36,648 bases of DNA from Acetobacteraceae bacterium (GCA_027323595.1 DAHWBL010000245.1:1-36648), one strand, 5' to 3'. Positions 23,833-32,181 are shown, counted from the stretch's first letter. Notes: generated by a model from the letters alone, not told the origin. Numbers and translations: made by a program.

Positions 23833-24720
23833 CTACAGCACCAGAACCCCCTGGTGCTTGGCCTTGTTGTCAGGCTCCACATGGATCGTGACGACCAGCC
23901 CCTGCATTTCCTCATGCAGCGCCGCCTCGATCCGGTCGCAGATGTCATGCGCCGCACTCACCGTCATGCTGCCAGGCACCACCAGATGGAATTCCAGAAA
24001 CGAGATCGGCCCGGCAAAGCGGGTGCGCAGATCATGCGCCTCGATCGCGCCGGCGCCATGCAGGGTCACCAGCTCGCGGATACGCTGCATCACCTCGGCG
24101 GCCGGCGCGGCATCCATCAGCACGTTGGCGGACTGGCCGATCATCCGCATGCCTTCCCACAGCACATACAGCGCCACCAGTGCCGCGATCACCGGGTCGA
24201 GCGTGGCGATGCCGGTCATCAGCATCAGCACCACGCCCACCGCGATGCCGCAGCTCGTCACCACATCGGCCATCAGATGCTGCCCATCGGCGCGCAACGC
24301 CGGCGACCGCCGCAACTTGCCCACCCGCAGCAGCACCACCGCCCACGCCGCGTTCAGCACGGTCGCCGCGGCATTCACCGCCAGTGCCAGCCATGGCTGA
24401 TCCAGCGGCTCGGGCGCGATGAACACGCCCCAGGCGTGATGCAGGATCAGCACCGAGGCGAAGATGATCATCGCCCCCTCGATCACCGCCGCGAACAGCT
24501 CGATCTTCTGGTGGCCATAGGTGTGGTCCGCATCCGCGGGCTTCGCCGAAAACGAGATCGCCCACAGCGCGATCCCCGATGCCGCCACATTCACCAGCGT
24601 TTCGAGCGCGTCGGAATAAAACGCCGCGCTGTGGCTCACCCACCAGGCGAGCAGCTTCAGCGCGAACACCGCGAGCCCGACGCCAATGCTTCCGATCGCG
24701 ATCTGCCTCGTCTGCCGCAC
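23833..24720 (-). CDS. Cation diffusion facilitator (CDF) metal transporter
   Basis: Inner-membrane divalent-cation/proton antiporter, 295 residues, with six hydrophobic segments and a cytoplasmic C-terminal domain (about 210-295, ending TIHVEPDNKAKHQGVLVL). Metal-site residues are visible: D-x-x-E in TM2 (AAFYSDALETLVNV) and H-x-x-x-D in TM5 (GQHLMADVVTSCG), with a His-containing TYGHQKIE between TM2 and TM3. The D/E pair differs from the D/D of zinc exporters such as YiiP, so iron, manganese or cobalt are possible. The start is GTG at 24720 with GGAGG eight bases before it. It sits between metH and the adenosyltransferase; a cobalt or zinc link to those enzymes is only suggested by position. 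Confidence 0.9.
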   Translation of the reverse strand: MRQTRQIAIGSIGVGLAVFALKLLAWWVSHSAAFYSDALETLVNVAASGIALWAISFSAKPADADHTYGHQKIELFAAVIEGAMIIFASVLILHHAWGVFIAPEPLDQPWLALAVNAAATVLNAAWAVVLLRVGKLRRSPALRADGQHLMADVVTSCGIAVGVVLMLMTGIATLDPVIAALVALYVLWEGMRMIGQSANVLMDAAPAAEVMQRIRELVTLHGAGAIEAHDLRTRFAGPISFLEFHLVVPGSMTVSAAHDICDRIEAALHEEMQGLVVTIHVEPDNKAKHQGVLVL

Positions 24721-24746
24721 CGCCCGACCTCCGCCAACCAGGGCGG

Positions 24747-24755
24747 GTTATATCA
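24747..24755 (-). promoter_or_regulatory. Possible extended -10 promoter for the CDF gene
   Basis: Read leftward, TGA followed by TATAAC resembles an extended -10 element about 27 bases before the CDF start, in the 77-base gap after metH. No good -35 box is seen (GTTTCG at 17 bases), so the call is tentative. Confidence 0.35.
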
Positions 24756-24797
24756 GGTGGCGCGCGCGACGAAACCTCCGCCCGGCCGGCACGGACA

Positions 24798-27700
24798 CTA
24801 GACCGAAAAATACACCGCGTTCGGGTTGAGCAGCACGACCGCGCTGGTGGATTGCTCCGGATGGAGCTGCCACTCGTCGGACAGCGAAATGCCCACCCGT
24901 TCCGCGCCCAGCAGCTTCAGGATCGGCTCCTGGTCCTCCAGCCGCGGGCAGGCCGGATAGCCGAACGAATAGCGCGCGCCGCGATAATTCTGCATCAGCA
25001 TATCGCCGATCTGGCGCGCATCCTCGCCGGCGAAGCCGCATTCCGCGCGGATGCGCTTGTGCACATATTCCGCCATCGCCTCGGCCATCTCCACCGACAG
25101 CCCATGCAGATACAGATAATCCTGATAGCGATTCTGCTCGAACCAGACCCGCGCCGTATCGGACGCCGCCTGCCCCACCGTCACCGCCTGCAACCAGATC
25201 ACGTCGCGCCGCTCGTCGTCCACGTCGGCGATGAAATCGGCGATGCATTCGCCATCGTCACGAGGCTGGCGCGGCAACGCGAAGCGGCAGAGTTCGGTGG
25301 TCCCATCGACGTCGAAAACGATCAGATCATTGCCCTGCCCGGCCGCCTTCCAATAGCCATAGACCGCCTGCGGATGCAAAATATCGTCGGCCTCGCACAA
25401 TGCCAGCATGCGCCGCATCACCGGTCGCAGCTCCTGGCGCGCCCAGCCCATGAATTCCTCCAGGCTGCGGCCCTGCTTGCGAAACCCCCACTGGAACTGA
25501 AACAGGCTGCGCTCATTGATGAACGGCACCACCGTCTTGCTCGGCACCTCGATCTTGCGCGCCCCCCAGAACGGTGGCTGTGGCGGCGCGACATCGCGGT
25601 TGAGCCGCCGCCGCCGCGCCTGCACGGCATGCACATCGATCGGCTGCCAGCCACGCGCCTCGGGCACGCCTGGAACCCGTCGCGCCTGTGCCGCGCCCTC
25701 GCGCCGCCGCCGCTGCGCGACCAGCCAGGCATCGAAATCCTCGTTGCCGGACAAGCGATCCATCAGATGCAGCCCGTCGAACGCATCGCGCGCATAGGCC
25801 ACGCGCCCGCAGCCATAGGCATCCACGCAGGTATCCTCGACAAAATTGCGCGTCAGCGCCGCCCCGCCCAGCAGCACCGGCAGGTCCCACCCCTGGCGCG
25901 ACATCTCCTCCAGATTATCCTTCATCACAACGGTGGATTTCACCAGCAGACCCGACATGCCGATGGCCTGCGCATCGTGCTCTCTCGCGGCCGCCAGAAT
26001 GTCGGCCAGCGGCACCTTGATGCCCAGATTGATCACCCGATAGCCGTTATTGGTCAAAATGATATCGACCAGATTCTTGCCGATGTCGTGCACATCGCCC
26101 TTCACCGTGGCGAGCACGATGGTCGCCTTCTGCGCGCCCTGCGTGCGCTCCATATGCGGCTCCAGATGCGCCACCGCCGCCTTCATCGTCTCGGCACTTT
26201 GCAGCACGAACGGCAATTGCATCTTGCCCGCGCCGAACAGCTCGCCAACCGTCTTCATGCCATCGAGCAGCACGGTGTTGATGATGTCGAGAGCAGAATA
26301 TTCCATCAGCGCGAGATCAAGATCGTCAGCCAGCCCGTTGCGATCGCCATCGACGATGCGCGCGCGCAGCCGGTCATCCACCCTGTCATGGCGCACCCGC
26401 GCCACGCTTGCCACACCCTTGCGTTCGGCGAACAGCGCCAGCAGATGCTGCAACGGGTCGCGCCCATCGCGCCAATTGTCGAAAATCAGATCCTCGGCGG
26501 CCTCCACCTCGTCGGCGGCGAGCTGGTGCAGCGGACGGATCTTGCTCACATGCACGATCGCCGCGGTCATGCCCGCGCGCTGCGCATGATCGAGGAACAC
26601 GCTGTTCAGCACCGCGCGCGCCGCGGCGTTGAGCCCGAAGCTGATGTTGGACAGCCCAAGCACGATCTGGATGTCGGGAAATTCCTGACGGATGCGCGCG
26701 ATGCCGGCAATGGTTTCCAGCCCCAGCTTGCGATCGTCATCCATTCCGGTGGCGATGGTAAAAGTCAGCGGATCGATCATCAGGTCCGATTGCGGCAACC
26801 CGTGCCGCCCGCACGCGAATTCCACCAGCCGTCGCGCGATCTCGATCTTGCGCTCGGCGGTCTTGGCCATGCCGGTCTCGTCGATGGTGAGCGCGATCAC
26901 CGCCGCGCCGAATTTGCGCGCAAGCTCCAGCCGCTCCGCCGCCGCGCCCTCGCCATCCTCGAAATTGATCGAGTTGATGATCGGCTTGCCGCCATGCAGC
27001 TTCAGCGCCGATTCGATCACGCGGGTCTCGGTGCTGTCGATCACCAGCGGCGCGTTCACCGACGCGGTGAAGCGGCGCACCGTCTCGTCCATCTCGGCAA
27101 CCTCGTCGCGCCCGACGAACGCGGTGCACAGATCGATCGCGTTGGACCCCTCGCCCACCTGTTCGCGCCCCATCGCGACGCAGCCATCCCAGTCGCCGGC
27201 CTGCTGCAATTCGCGCCAGCGCTTCGATCCGTTGGCGTTGCAGCGCTCACCGATCGAAAAAATCGAATTCTCCTGCCGCAGCGCCACCGCGCCATACAGG
27301 CTCGCCACCGACGGCACCCATTGCGGCGTGCGCGCCACCGGTGCGGGCCGATCCAGATTGCCGCCAAGCCGGCGCAACATCCGATCAAGGGCCGCGGTGT
27401 GGGTGTCGTTGGTGCCACAGCACCCACCGATCAAATTCATTCCGTCCTCGGTGACGAAGCGCTCCAGCCAGGCCACCAGCTCATCGGCGCCGAGCGGATA
27501 ATGGGTTTGCCCATCAAGCAACTCCGGCAATCCGGCATTGGGCTGCACCGACAGCAGCCCCGGCCAGTTGGTCGACAGCCAGCGAATATGCTCGGCCATC
27601 TCCTGCGGGCCGGTGGCGCAGTTGAGCCCGATCAGCGGCACATCGAGCGCGCGCACCACCGTCGCCGCCGCCGCGATGTCAGGCCCCACCAGCAAGGTTC

Positions 27701-28274
27701 CGGTGGTCTCCACCGTCACCTGCACCAGGATCGGCACCTCGCGCATGGCGCGCGCACGCTTGGCCGCGTTCACCGCCGCCTTGATCTGCAGGCTGTCCTG
27801 GCAGGTCTCGATCAACAGCGCATCGACCCCGCCCTCGACCAGTGCCGCGCACTGCACCGACAGCGCGTTCTCCAACGTATCGTAATCGATATGACCAAGC
27901 GAGGGCAGACGGGTGCCAGGCCCGACGCTGCCGACGACATAATGGGGCCGCCCGTCGCGGCACCCATCCACCGCCTCGCGCGCGAGGCGCGCGGCCACAT
28001 GGTTGATCTCCGCGGCACGCTGGTCCAGCGCGAACTCGCCCAGCGTCAGCGGCGAGCCGCCGAAGCTGTTGGTCTGGATCAGGTCCGCACCGGCGGCCAG
28101 ATAGCCTTCATGCAGCGAACGCACCAGATCAGGACGGGAAAGATTCAAAGCCTCGGTGCAATTCTCCCGCCCCAGATAATCGGCCTCGATATCGAGCGTC
28201 ATCGCCTGCACCCGGCTGCCGATGCCCCCGTCGCACAGCAGCACGCGGCGACGCAGATCGTCGAGCAGCCTCAC
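24798..28274 (-). CDS. metH: Cobalamin-dependent methionine synthase
   Basis: MetH, 1158 residues, transfers a methyl group from 5-methyl-tetrahydrofolate via methylcobalamin to homocysteine. All four modules are present. The homocysteine domain (about 1-310) has zinc ligands C219 (GLNCATG) and C285/C286 (GGCCGTN). The pterin domain spans about 330-600 (FSIGERCNANGSKRW, GKPIINSINFEDG). The B12 cap and domain (about 620-860) carry the cobalt-ligand His729 in GDVHDIGKN. The AdoMet reactivation domain (about 870-1158) ends with RYSFGYPACPRLEDQEPI and GISLSDEWQLHPEQST. It is slightly shorter than the E. coli enzyme. The GTG at 28274 overlaps the stop of the regulator gene (GTGA), giving the natural N-terminus VRLLDDLRRRVLLCDGGIGS. 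Regulation is probably by that ArsR-methyltransferase; no riboswitch lies directly upstream. Confidence 0.97.
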   Translation of the reverse strand: MRLLDDLRRRVLLCDGGIGSRVQAMTLDIEADYLGRENCTEALNLSRPDLVRSLHEGYLAAGADLIQTNSFGGSPLTLGEFALDQRAAEINHVAARLAREAVDGCRDGRPHYVVGSVGPGTRLPSLGHIDYDTLENALSVQCAALVEGGVDALLIETCQDSLQIKAAVNAAKRARAMREVPILVQVTVETTGTLLVGPDIAAAATVVRALDVPLIGLNCATGPQEMAEHIRWLSTNWPGLLSVQPNAGLPELLDGQTHYPLGADELVAWLERFVTEDGMNLIGGCCGTNDTHTAALDRMLRRLGGNLDRPAPVARTPQWVPSVASLYGAVALRQENSIFSIGERCNANGSKRWRELQQAGDWDGCVAMGREQVGEGSNAIDLCTAFVGRDEVAEMDETVRRFTASVNAPLVIDSTETRVIESALKLHGGKPIINSINFEDGEGAAAERLELARKFGAAVIALTIDETGMAKTAERKIEIARRLVEFACGRHGLPQSDLMIDPLTFTIATGMDDDRKLGLETIAGIARIRQEFPDIQIVLGLSNISFGLNAAARAVLNSVFLDHAQRAGMTAAIVHVSKIRPLHQLAADEVEAAEDLIFDNWRDGRDPLQHLLALFAERKGVASVARVRHDRVDDRLRARIVDGDRNGLADDLDLALMEYSALDIINTVLLDGMKTVGELFGAGKMQLPFVLQSAETMKAAVAHLEPHMERTQGAQKATIVLATVKGDVHDIGKNLVDIILTNNGYRVINLGIKVPLADILAAAREHDAQAIGMSGLLVKSTVVMKDNLEEMSRQGWDLPVLLGGAALTRNFVEDTCVDAYGCGRVAYARDAFDGLHLMDRLSGNEDFDAWLVAQRRRREGAAQARRVPGVPEARGWQPIDVHAVQARRRRLNRDVAPPQPPFWGARKIEVPSKTVVPFINERSLFQFQWGFRKQGRSLEEFMGWARQELRPVMRRMLALCEADDILHPQAVYGYWKAAGQGNDLIVFDVDGTTELCRFALPRQPRDDGECIADFIADVDDERRDVIWLQAVTVGQAASDTARVWFEQNRYQDYLYLHGLSVEMAEAMAEYVHKRIRAECGFAGEDARQIGDMLMQNYRGARYSFGYPACPRLEDQEPILKLLGAERVGISLSDEWQLHPEQSTSAVVLLNPNAVYFSV

Positions 28275-29218
28275 GCCACCGCCTCCAGCCGCCGGGTTTG
28301 CGGCGCGTCCGCCGGCCACAGCATGATCTCGAGCGGCCCCTCCACCCGCGCCGGCTGGCTCGGCCGCAGCCCCGCCTCGCTCAGCAGCGTGGCCATTTTC
28401 GCGCCCGAAAATCCGGGCCACACATGCGCCAGCCGCGCGGTCAGATCGGAGCGCTCATGCGCCGCCAGATCGATCACCAGCAGCCGCCCACCCGGACGCA
28501 GCACCCGCGCGGCCTCGCGCAGCGCGGCGGCCGGGTCCTCGGCGTAGTGCAGCACCATCTGCAGGATCGCCACATCGTATGACGCATCCGCCAGCGGCAG
28601 CCGATACATGTCGGCCTGGCGCACCCCGCAATGCTGCAAACCCGGCGAGGCGAGCCGCCCACGCGCCAGGCCCAGCATCGCCCGGCTGGCATCGATGCCC
28701 AGCGCCGAGCTGGCCCGTGGCGCCAGCAGTTCCAGCAGCCGCCCGGTGCCGGTGCCGATATCCAGCACCCGTCCCAGCGACGGACCACCCAGCAGCTCCT
28801 CGATCGCCGCCTCCACCCGCGCCGCCGGCAGCCCAAGCGCCTGCATCTCATCCCAGTCCTCGCCTTGCAGCCGAAACTGCGCGGAGGCCACGCGCGCGCG
28901 CTCGGCCAGCACCCGCGCCGCCTGGCGTCGGTCGCTGGCCAGCAGCGGGTCATCCTCGGGCAGGCGCTCCACCAGCGTGCGCGCGAGGTCGCCAAGCGCG
29001 TCCGGCGGCAGGCTGAACCACACGGTGCTGCCCTCGCGCGCCCGGCTCAACAGCCCGGATTCGCACAATAATTTCAGGTGGCGCGACAGCCGCGGCTGTG
29101 ACTGGCCGAGAATTTCGGCGAAGTCGGTGACGCAGAAGCTGCCACGATTGGCGAGCGCGAGAAGGCGCAGCCGCGTGGTTTCCGCGGCGGCGCGCAAGGC
29201 GGTGAGAAGCATGTCCAT
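28271..29218 (-). CDS. ArsR-type regulator fused to SAM-dependent methyltransferase
   Basis: This is a 315-residue two-domain protein. Residues about 1-85 are an ArsR winged helix (LRAAAETTRLRLLALANRGS, then SQPRLSRHLKLLCESGLLSR as recognition helix). Residues about 140-300 are a class I methyltransferase: GRVLDIGTGTGRLLELLAPR is motif I, MYRLPLADASYDVAILQMVL motif II/III, and LRPGGRLLVIDLA a later strand. Such fusions commonly precede metH/metF in alphaproteobacteria and are related to the SahR regulators of methionine and SAH recycling, so SAM or SAH may be the effector. It is coupled to metH by GTGA. The start is ambiguous: ATG at 29218 is used; ATG at 29212 or GTG at 29233 are in frame. 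An inverted repeat lies just upstream. Confidence 0.9.
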   Translation of the reverse strand: MDMLLTALRAAAETTRLRLLALANRGSFCVTDFAEILGQSQPRLSRHLKLLCESGLLSRAREGSTVWFSLPPDALGDLARTLVERLPEDDPLLASDRRQAARVLAERARVASAQFRLQGEDWDEMQALGLPAARVEAAIEELLGGPSLGRVLDIGTGTGRLLELLAPRASSALGIDASRAMLGLARGRLASPGLQHCGVRQADMYRLPLADASYDVAILQMVLHYAEDPAAALREAARVLRPGGRLLVIDLAAHERSDLTARLAHVWPGFSGAKMATLLSEAGLRPSQPARVEGPLEIMLWPADAPQTRRLEAVA

Positions 29219-29231
29219 GGGCTGGACAATC

Positions 29232-29253
29232 ACATAAAGACATGTTTATGTCT
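29232..29253. promoter_or_regulatory. Double inverted repeat between the metH operon and the CobW-like gene, candidate operator
   Basis: ACATAAAGACATGTTTATGT (29232-29251) contains seven-base arms ACATAAA/TTTATGT around GACATG. Overlapping it, AGACAT (29238-29243) and ATGTCT (29248-29253) form a second repeat with a GTTT spacer. This AT-rich island lies in the 39-base gap between two divergent start codons. It could bind the ArsR-methyltransferase and control both directions. Confidence 0.65.
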
Positions 29254-29257
29254 AGAT

Positions 29258-29593
29258 ATGCTTATCACTGCCCCCACACCCCTGCCCACCACCGACTCCA
29301 GGCTGCCCATCCGCCTGCTGCCCGCCGGCGCCTGCCTGCCCGCGGACGGCATCGCCATGCCCACCCTGCCCACCTCCGCGCACCGCCCCCGCGCCGCCTG
29401 CGGCTGCTGCCAGCCGCGCGCCGCCGCCACGGACATCCTGTCGCGCGCCTGGCTCGCCCGCGTGCGCGGCACCGCCCCGCTCACCGCCGAACTCGTCGTC
29501 GCCGCCACCGCTGATGGCCAGGCCGCGCTGCGTGCCGCCATCGCCTCCGACGCGCTGCTGAACGCCCGCTTCCGCCTCGCCGACGCCGCCTGA
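29258..29593 (+). CDS. Short CobW-like protein remnant lacking the GTPase P-loop
   Basis: A 111-residue protein. Its second half reads ACGCCQPRAAATDILSRAWL, then RVRGTAPLTAELVVAATADG, then LRAAIASDALLNARFRLAD. This resembles the middle of COG0523/CobW GTPases, where a C-x-C-C metal motif is followed by a helix, an x-x-V-V-I-E-T-T-G-L-A-D strand and D-P-x-L-x-x-R-F-R-L. Here CGCC is kept, but ETTGLADP has decayed to AATADGQA. The N-terminal SRLPIRLLPAGACLPADG lies where the Walker A GFLGAGKT would be expected, and no P-loop is visible. The ATG at 29258 is five bases after the palindrome, so the transcript may be nearly leaderless; no ribosome site is seen. It could be a small metal (cobalt/zinc) binding protein or a decaying gene. 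Assignment is by eye. Confidence 0.5.
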   Translation: MLITAPTPLPTTDSRLPIRLLPAGACLPADGIAMPTLPTSAHRPRAACGCCQPRAAATDILSRAWLARVRGTAPLTAELVVAATADGQAALRAAIASDALLNARFRLADAA

Positions 29594-29662
29594 CCAGGCC
29601 CGCCTGCCTTGCATCACCACGCGCCGGTGTCGCACAGTGCGCCCAACTCAAGGAGCGTCACG

Positions 29663-30967
29663 ATGGGCAGCAAAATCACTCTCAGCCGGTCCGAAAAAAT
29701 CATGAACGTGATCCGCGTTTCCAGCGGCAACTTCCTGGAAATGTACGATTTTTTCGTGTTCGGCTACTTCGCCCACGAGATCGGCGCGACGTTCTTTCCC
29801 GCCGATAACGAAGTCACCGTCCTGCTGCTCACCTTCGCCGTCTTCGCCGGCGGCTTCATCATGCGCCCGCTCGGCGCGCTGATCCTTGGCGCCTATATCG
29901 ACAAGCACGGCCGCCGCACCGGCCTGCTCCTCACGCTGGGGCTGATGGCCATCGGCACCGCCACCATGGCGCTGATGCCCGGCTACGCGACCGTGGGCGT
30001 CCTCGCCCCCTTCGTGGTGCTGCTCGGCCGCCTGATCCAGGGGTTTTCGGCCGGCGTGGAAGTGGGCGGCGCCTCGGTCTACCTCGCCGAGATCGCCACC
30101 CCCGGCAACAAGGGCTTCTACGTCTCCTGGCAATCCGCCAGCCAGCAGGTCGCGGTGATCCTGGCCGCGAGCCTGGGCGTCGCGCTCAACGCCAACTTCA
30201 ATGCCCAGCAGATGCAGGATTTCGGCTGGCGCATCCCCATGCTGCTCGGCTGCCTGATCATTCCGCTGCTGCTGGTGCTGCGCCGCTCGCTCGCCGAAAC
30301 CGAGGAATTCACCAACCGCACCCACCACCCCAGCATCCGCGAGATCGTCGCCTCGGTCGGCGCGAGTTGGAAACTGCTGATCCTGGGCATGCTGCTGGTC
30401 TCGATGACCACCGGCAGCTTCTACCTGATCACCGCCTACACCCCCACCTATGGTCGCACGGTCCTGCATCTGCTGCCGTTCGACGCGCTGCTCGTCACCA
30501 TCTGCGTCGGTGTGTCCAACCTAATCTGGCTGCCGGTCGCCGGCGCGCTGTCCGACCGCATCGGGCGCAAGCCGATCCTGATCGGCACCACCGTGCTGAC
30601 CCTGCTCACCGCCTATCCGGCCATGTCGTGGCTGGTCGGCGCCGCCTCCTTCGAGCGGCTGCTGCTGGTCGAGCTGTGGCTGTCGTTCCTGTATGGCTGC
30701 TACAACGGCGCGATGGTGGTGTTCCTCGCCGAGGTGATGCCCGCCAAGGTCCGCGCCACCGGCTTCTCGGTCGCTTACAGCTTCGCCACCGCGATCTTCG
30801 GCGGCTCCACCCCGCTGATCGCCACCTGGCTGATCAGCATCACCGGGGACCGCGCGATCCCCGGCGTGTGGATGTCAGCCGTCGCCGCCCTTGGCCTGTT
30901 CGCCACCCTGATGCTCAAGACCAACCGGCAGACCGGCCATGAGAGGGCGGCGCAACCCGCGCAATAG
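29663..30967 (+). CDS. MHS-family MFS carboxylate:proton symporter, citrate/tricarballylate type
   Basis: Inner-membrane transporter, 434 residues, about 12 hydrophobic segments. The N-terminus NVIRVSSGNFLEMYDFFVFG leads into the first helix; RPLGALILGAYIDKHGRRTG is the MFS loop signature; LLGRLIQGFSAGVEVGGASV and YLAEIATPGNKGFYVSWQSA are MHS-family landmarks. GALSDRIGRKPILIG repeats the loop in the second half. Together these resemble CitA and TcuC carriers for citrate or tricarballylate. The ATG at 29663 has AAGGAG six bases before it. It is followed nine bases later by the DUF1194 gene on the same strand. The frame opens earlier (29609) but without support. Confidence 0.9.
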   Translation: MGSKITLSRSEKIMNVIRVSSGNFLEMYDFFVFGYFAHEIGATFFPADNEVTVLLLTFAVFAGGFIMRPLGALILGAYIDKHGRRTGLLLTLGLMAIGTATMALMPGYATVGVLAPFVVLLGRLIQGFSAGVEVGGASVYLAEIATPGNKGFYVSWQSASQQVAVILAASLGVALNANFNAQQMQDFGWRIPMLLGCLIIPLLLVLRRSLAETEEFTNRTHHPSIREIVASVGASWKLLILGMLLVSMTTGSFYLITAYTPTYGRTVLHLLPFDALLVTICVGVSNLIWLPVAGALSDRIGRKPILIGTTVLTLLTAYPAMSWLVGAASFERLLLVELWLSFLYGCYNGAMVVFLAEVMPAKVRATGFSVAYSFATAIFGGSTPLIATWLISITGDRAIPGVWMSAVAALGLFATLMLKTNRQTGHERAAQPAQ

Positions 30968-30976
30968 GCGCCGAAC

Positions 30977-31588
30977 TTGGCCGCCGACCTCGCGCTGATC
31001 CTGGCGATCGACGGTTCGGCCAGCGTCAACATGGAGTATTTCGGCCTGATCGCCGGCGGCACCGCCGCGGCATTGCGCGACCCCGACATCGCCGCTGCGC
31101 TCATCTCCGGACCAAACCGGGCCAGCGAGGTCGCGCTGCTGCTGTGGTCGGGCGCGGCCGAGCAGGATGTGCTGCTGGACTGGACCCGACTCGCCTCGCC
31201 CGCCGACGTCGCCAGCTTCGCCGATGCGGTGGACAACATGCCGCGCTCCATCCCCGCCGGGCTGACCGCCATCGGCGCCGCGCTGACGGTGTGCGAAAAT
31301 TTGATCGCCCGCCTGCCCACCCGGCCGACCCGCCGCATCGTCGATCTGGCCGGTGACGGCCGCAACAATGACGGCCCCGCCACCGAGCCGGTGCGCGACC
31401 GCCTGGTCGCCGCGGGGGTCACCATCAACGGCCTGTGCGTGCTGCACGAGGAGCCCGACCTGCGCGCCTTCTACCAGACAGCGGTGATCGGCGGCCCCTC
31501 CGCCTTCGCGCTCACCTGCCCGACCTACGCCGCCTTCGCCGATGCGATGCGCCAGAAACTCTATCGTGAGAGCCTGCTTGTTTCCTGA
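30977..31588 (+). CDS. DUF1194 von Willebrand A-like protein
   Basis: This is a 203-residue vWA-fold protein. It starts at or very near its first strand: LALILAIDGSASVNMEYF carries the MIDAS metal motif D-G-S-A-S. LLLWSGAAEQDVLLDW, IPAGLTAIGAALTVCENLIA (the T of the second MIDAS loop) and RRIVDLAGDGRNNDGP match DUF1194 proteins. Most relatives I know of have an N-terminal signal peptide and are longer; here the frame is closed by the stop of the upstream gene, and only a TTG at 30977 can start it, without a good ribosome site. The next ATG (31030) would remove the MIDAS motif. Possibly an N-terminally shortened, cytoplasmic variant. Function unknown. Confidence 0.78.
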   Translation: MAADLALILAIDGSASVNMEYFGLIAGGTAAALRDPDIAAALISGPNRASEVALLLWSGAAEQDVLLDWTRLASPADVASFADAVDNMPRSIPAGLTAIGAALTVCENLIARLPTRPTRRIVDLAGDGRNNDGPATEPVRDRLVAAGVTINGLCVLHEEPDLRAFYQTAVIGGPSAFALTCPTYAAFADAMRQKLYRESLLVS

Positions 31589-31623
31589 AATCATATGAAA
31601 TGGTCGGATGGTATTCTCGCCGG

Positions 31624-32181
31624 TCAGCGCCGCAGATGCTCGGCGATGGTCATGCCCAGCCGCAGCGGAATGTCCCAGTTCTCGCGCACCGTGCGCATCG
31701 GCTGAAAGCCGCCACGCAGATAGGTCCGCATCGCGCGCGGATGGTCGGCGGTGCAGGTGTTCACGCTCAGCCCCCGGCGGGTGCGCCGCCAGGCCGCATC
31801 CACCGCCTGGCGCAGGAACGGCTGGCCCAGACCGAGGCCGATCGCATGCGGCATGAGACCGAAATAATTGATATTCACATCCCACGGGCCGCGCGCATCC
31901 AGCTCGAAAAAACCCGCGGGCTCATCATCAAGATACAGAACATGCACCGACACGCGCGGGTCCGACAACAGCATCCCGAGCCGCTGGTCGCTCAGCGTGC
32001 GGCGCAGCCACCACAGATATGGCCCGCCCACCGTATCGTATAAGTAACGATAAAACGGCACGCTCGGCGCGTCCCTGCACACCAGATGGCAGCCATCGGG
32101 CAATGCCGGCCCGCCCGCCCTGGGCGGATGGTCCATCCGCAGGAACGTCACATCGACCACCGCCCGGCAGGTCGGTTCCAT
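31624..32181 (-). CDS. GNAT-family N-acetyltransferase
   Basis: Probable acetyl-CoA-dependent acyltransferase, 185 residues. DEPAGFFELDARG forms the beta-4 strand region. INYFGLMPHAIGLGLGQPFL is the acetyl-CoA pyrophosphate loop (Q/R-x-x-G-x-G/A-like, seen as H-A-I-G-L-G). VNTCTADHPRAMRTYLRGGF is the C-terminal motif B with the conserved bulge and N/D-x-x-A. FYRYLYDTVGGPYLWWLRRT near residue 43 is characteristic of a GNAT subgroup of unknown substrate. It lies 16 bases downstream of rpoD on the same strand, so read-through from rpoD is likely. Substrate unknown. Confidence 0.83.
   Translation of the reverse strand: MEPTCRAVVDVTFLRMDHPPRAGGPALPDGCHLVCRDAPSVPFYRYLYDTVGGPYLWWLRRTLSDQRLGMLLSDPRVSVHVLYLDDEPAGFFELDARGPWDVNINYFGLMPHAIGLGLGQPFLRQAVDAAWRRTRRGLSVNTCTADHPRAMRTYLRGGFQPMRTVRENWDIPLRLGMTIAEHLRR

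Noticed and set aside
24579..28547. Very long open frame (over 1,300 codons) on the plus strand opposite metH
   Set aside because: It is exactly antisense to a complete MetH with all catalytic motifs, is rich in Arg, His and Pro as expected for the complement of GC-rich coding DNA, and shows no domain.
29219..29257. SAM riboswitch upstream of the metH operon
   Set aside because: The divergent gap is only about 39 bases and holds palindromes suited to a protein; there is no room for an aptamer.
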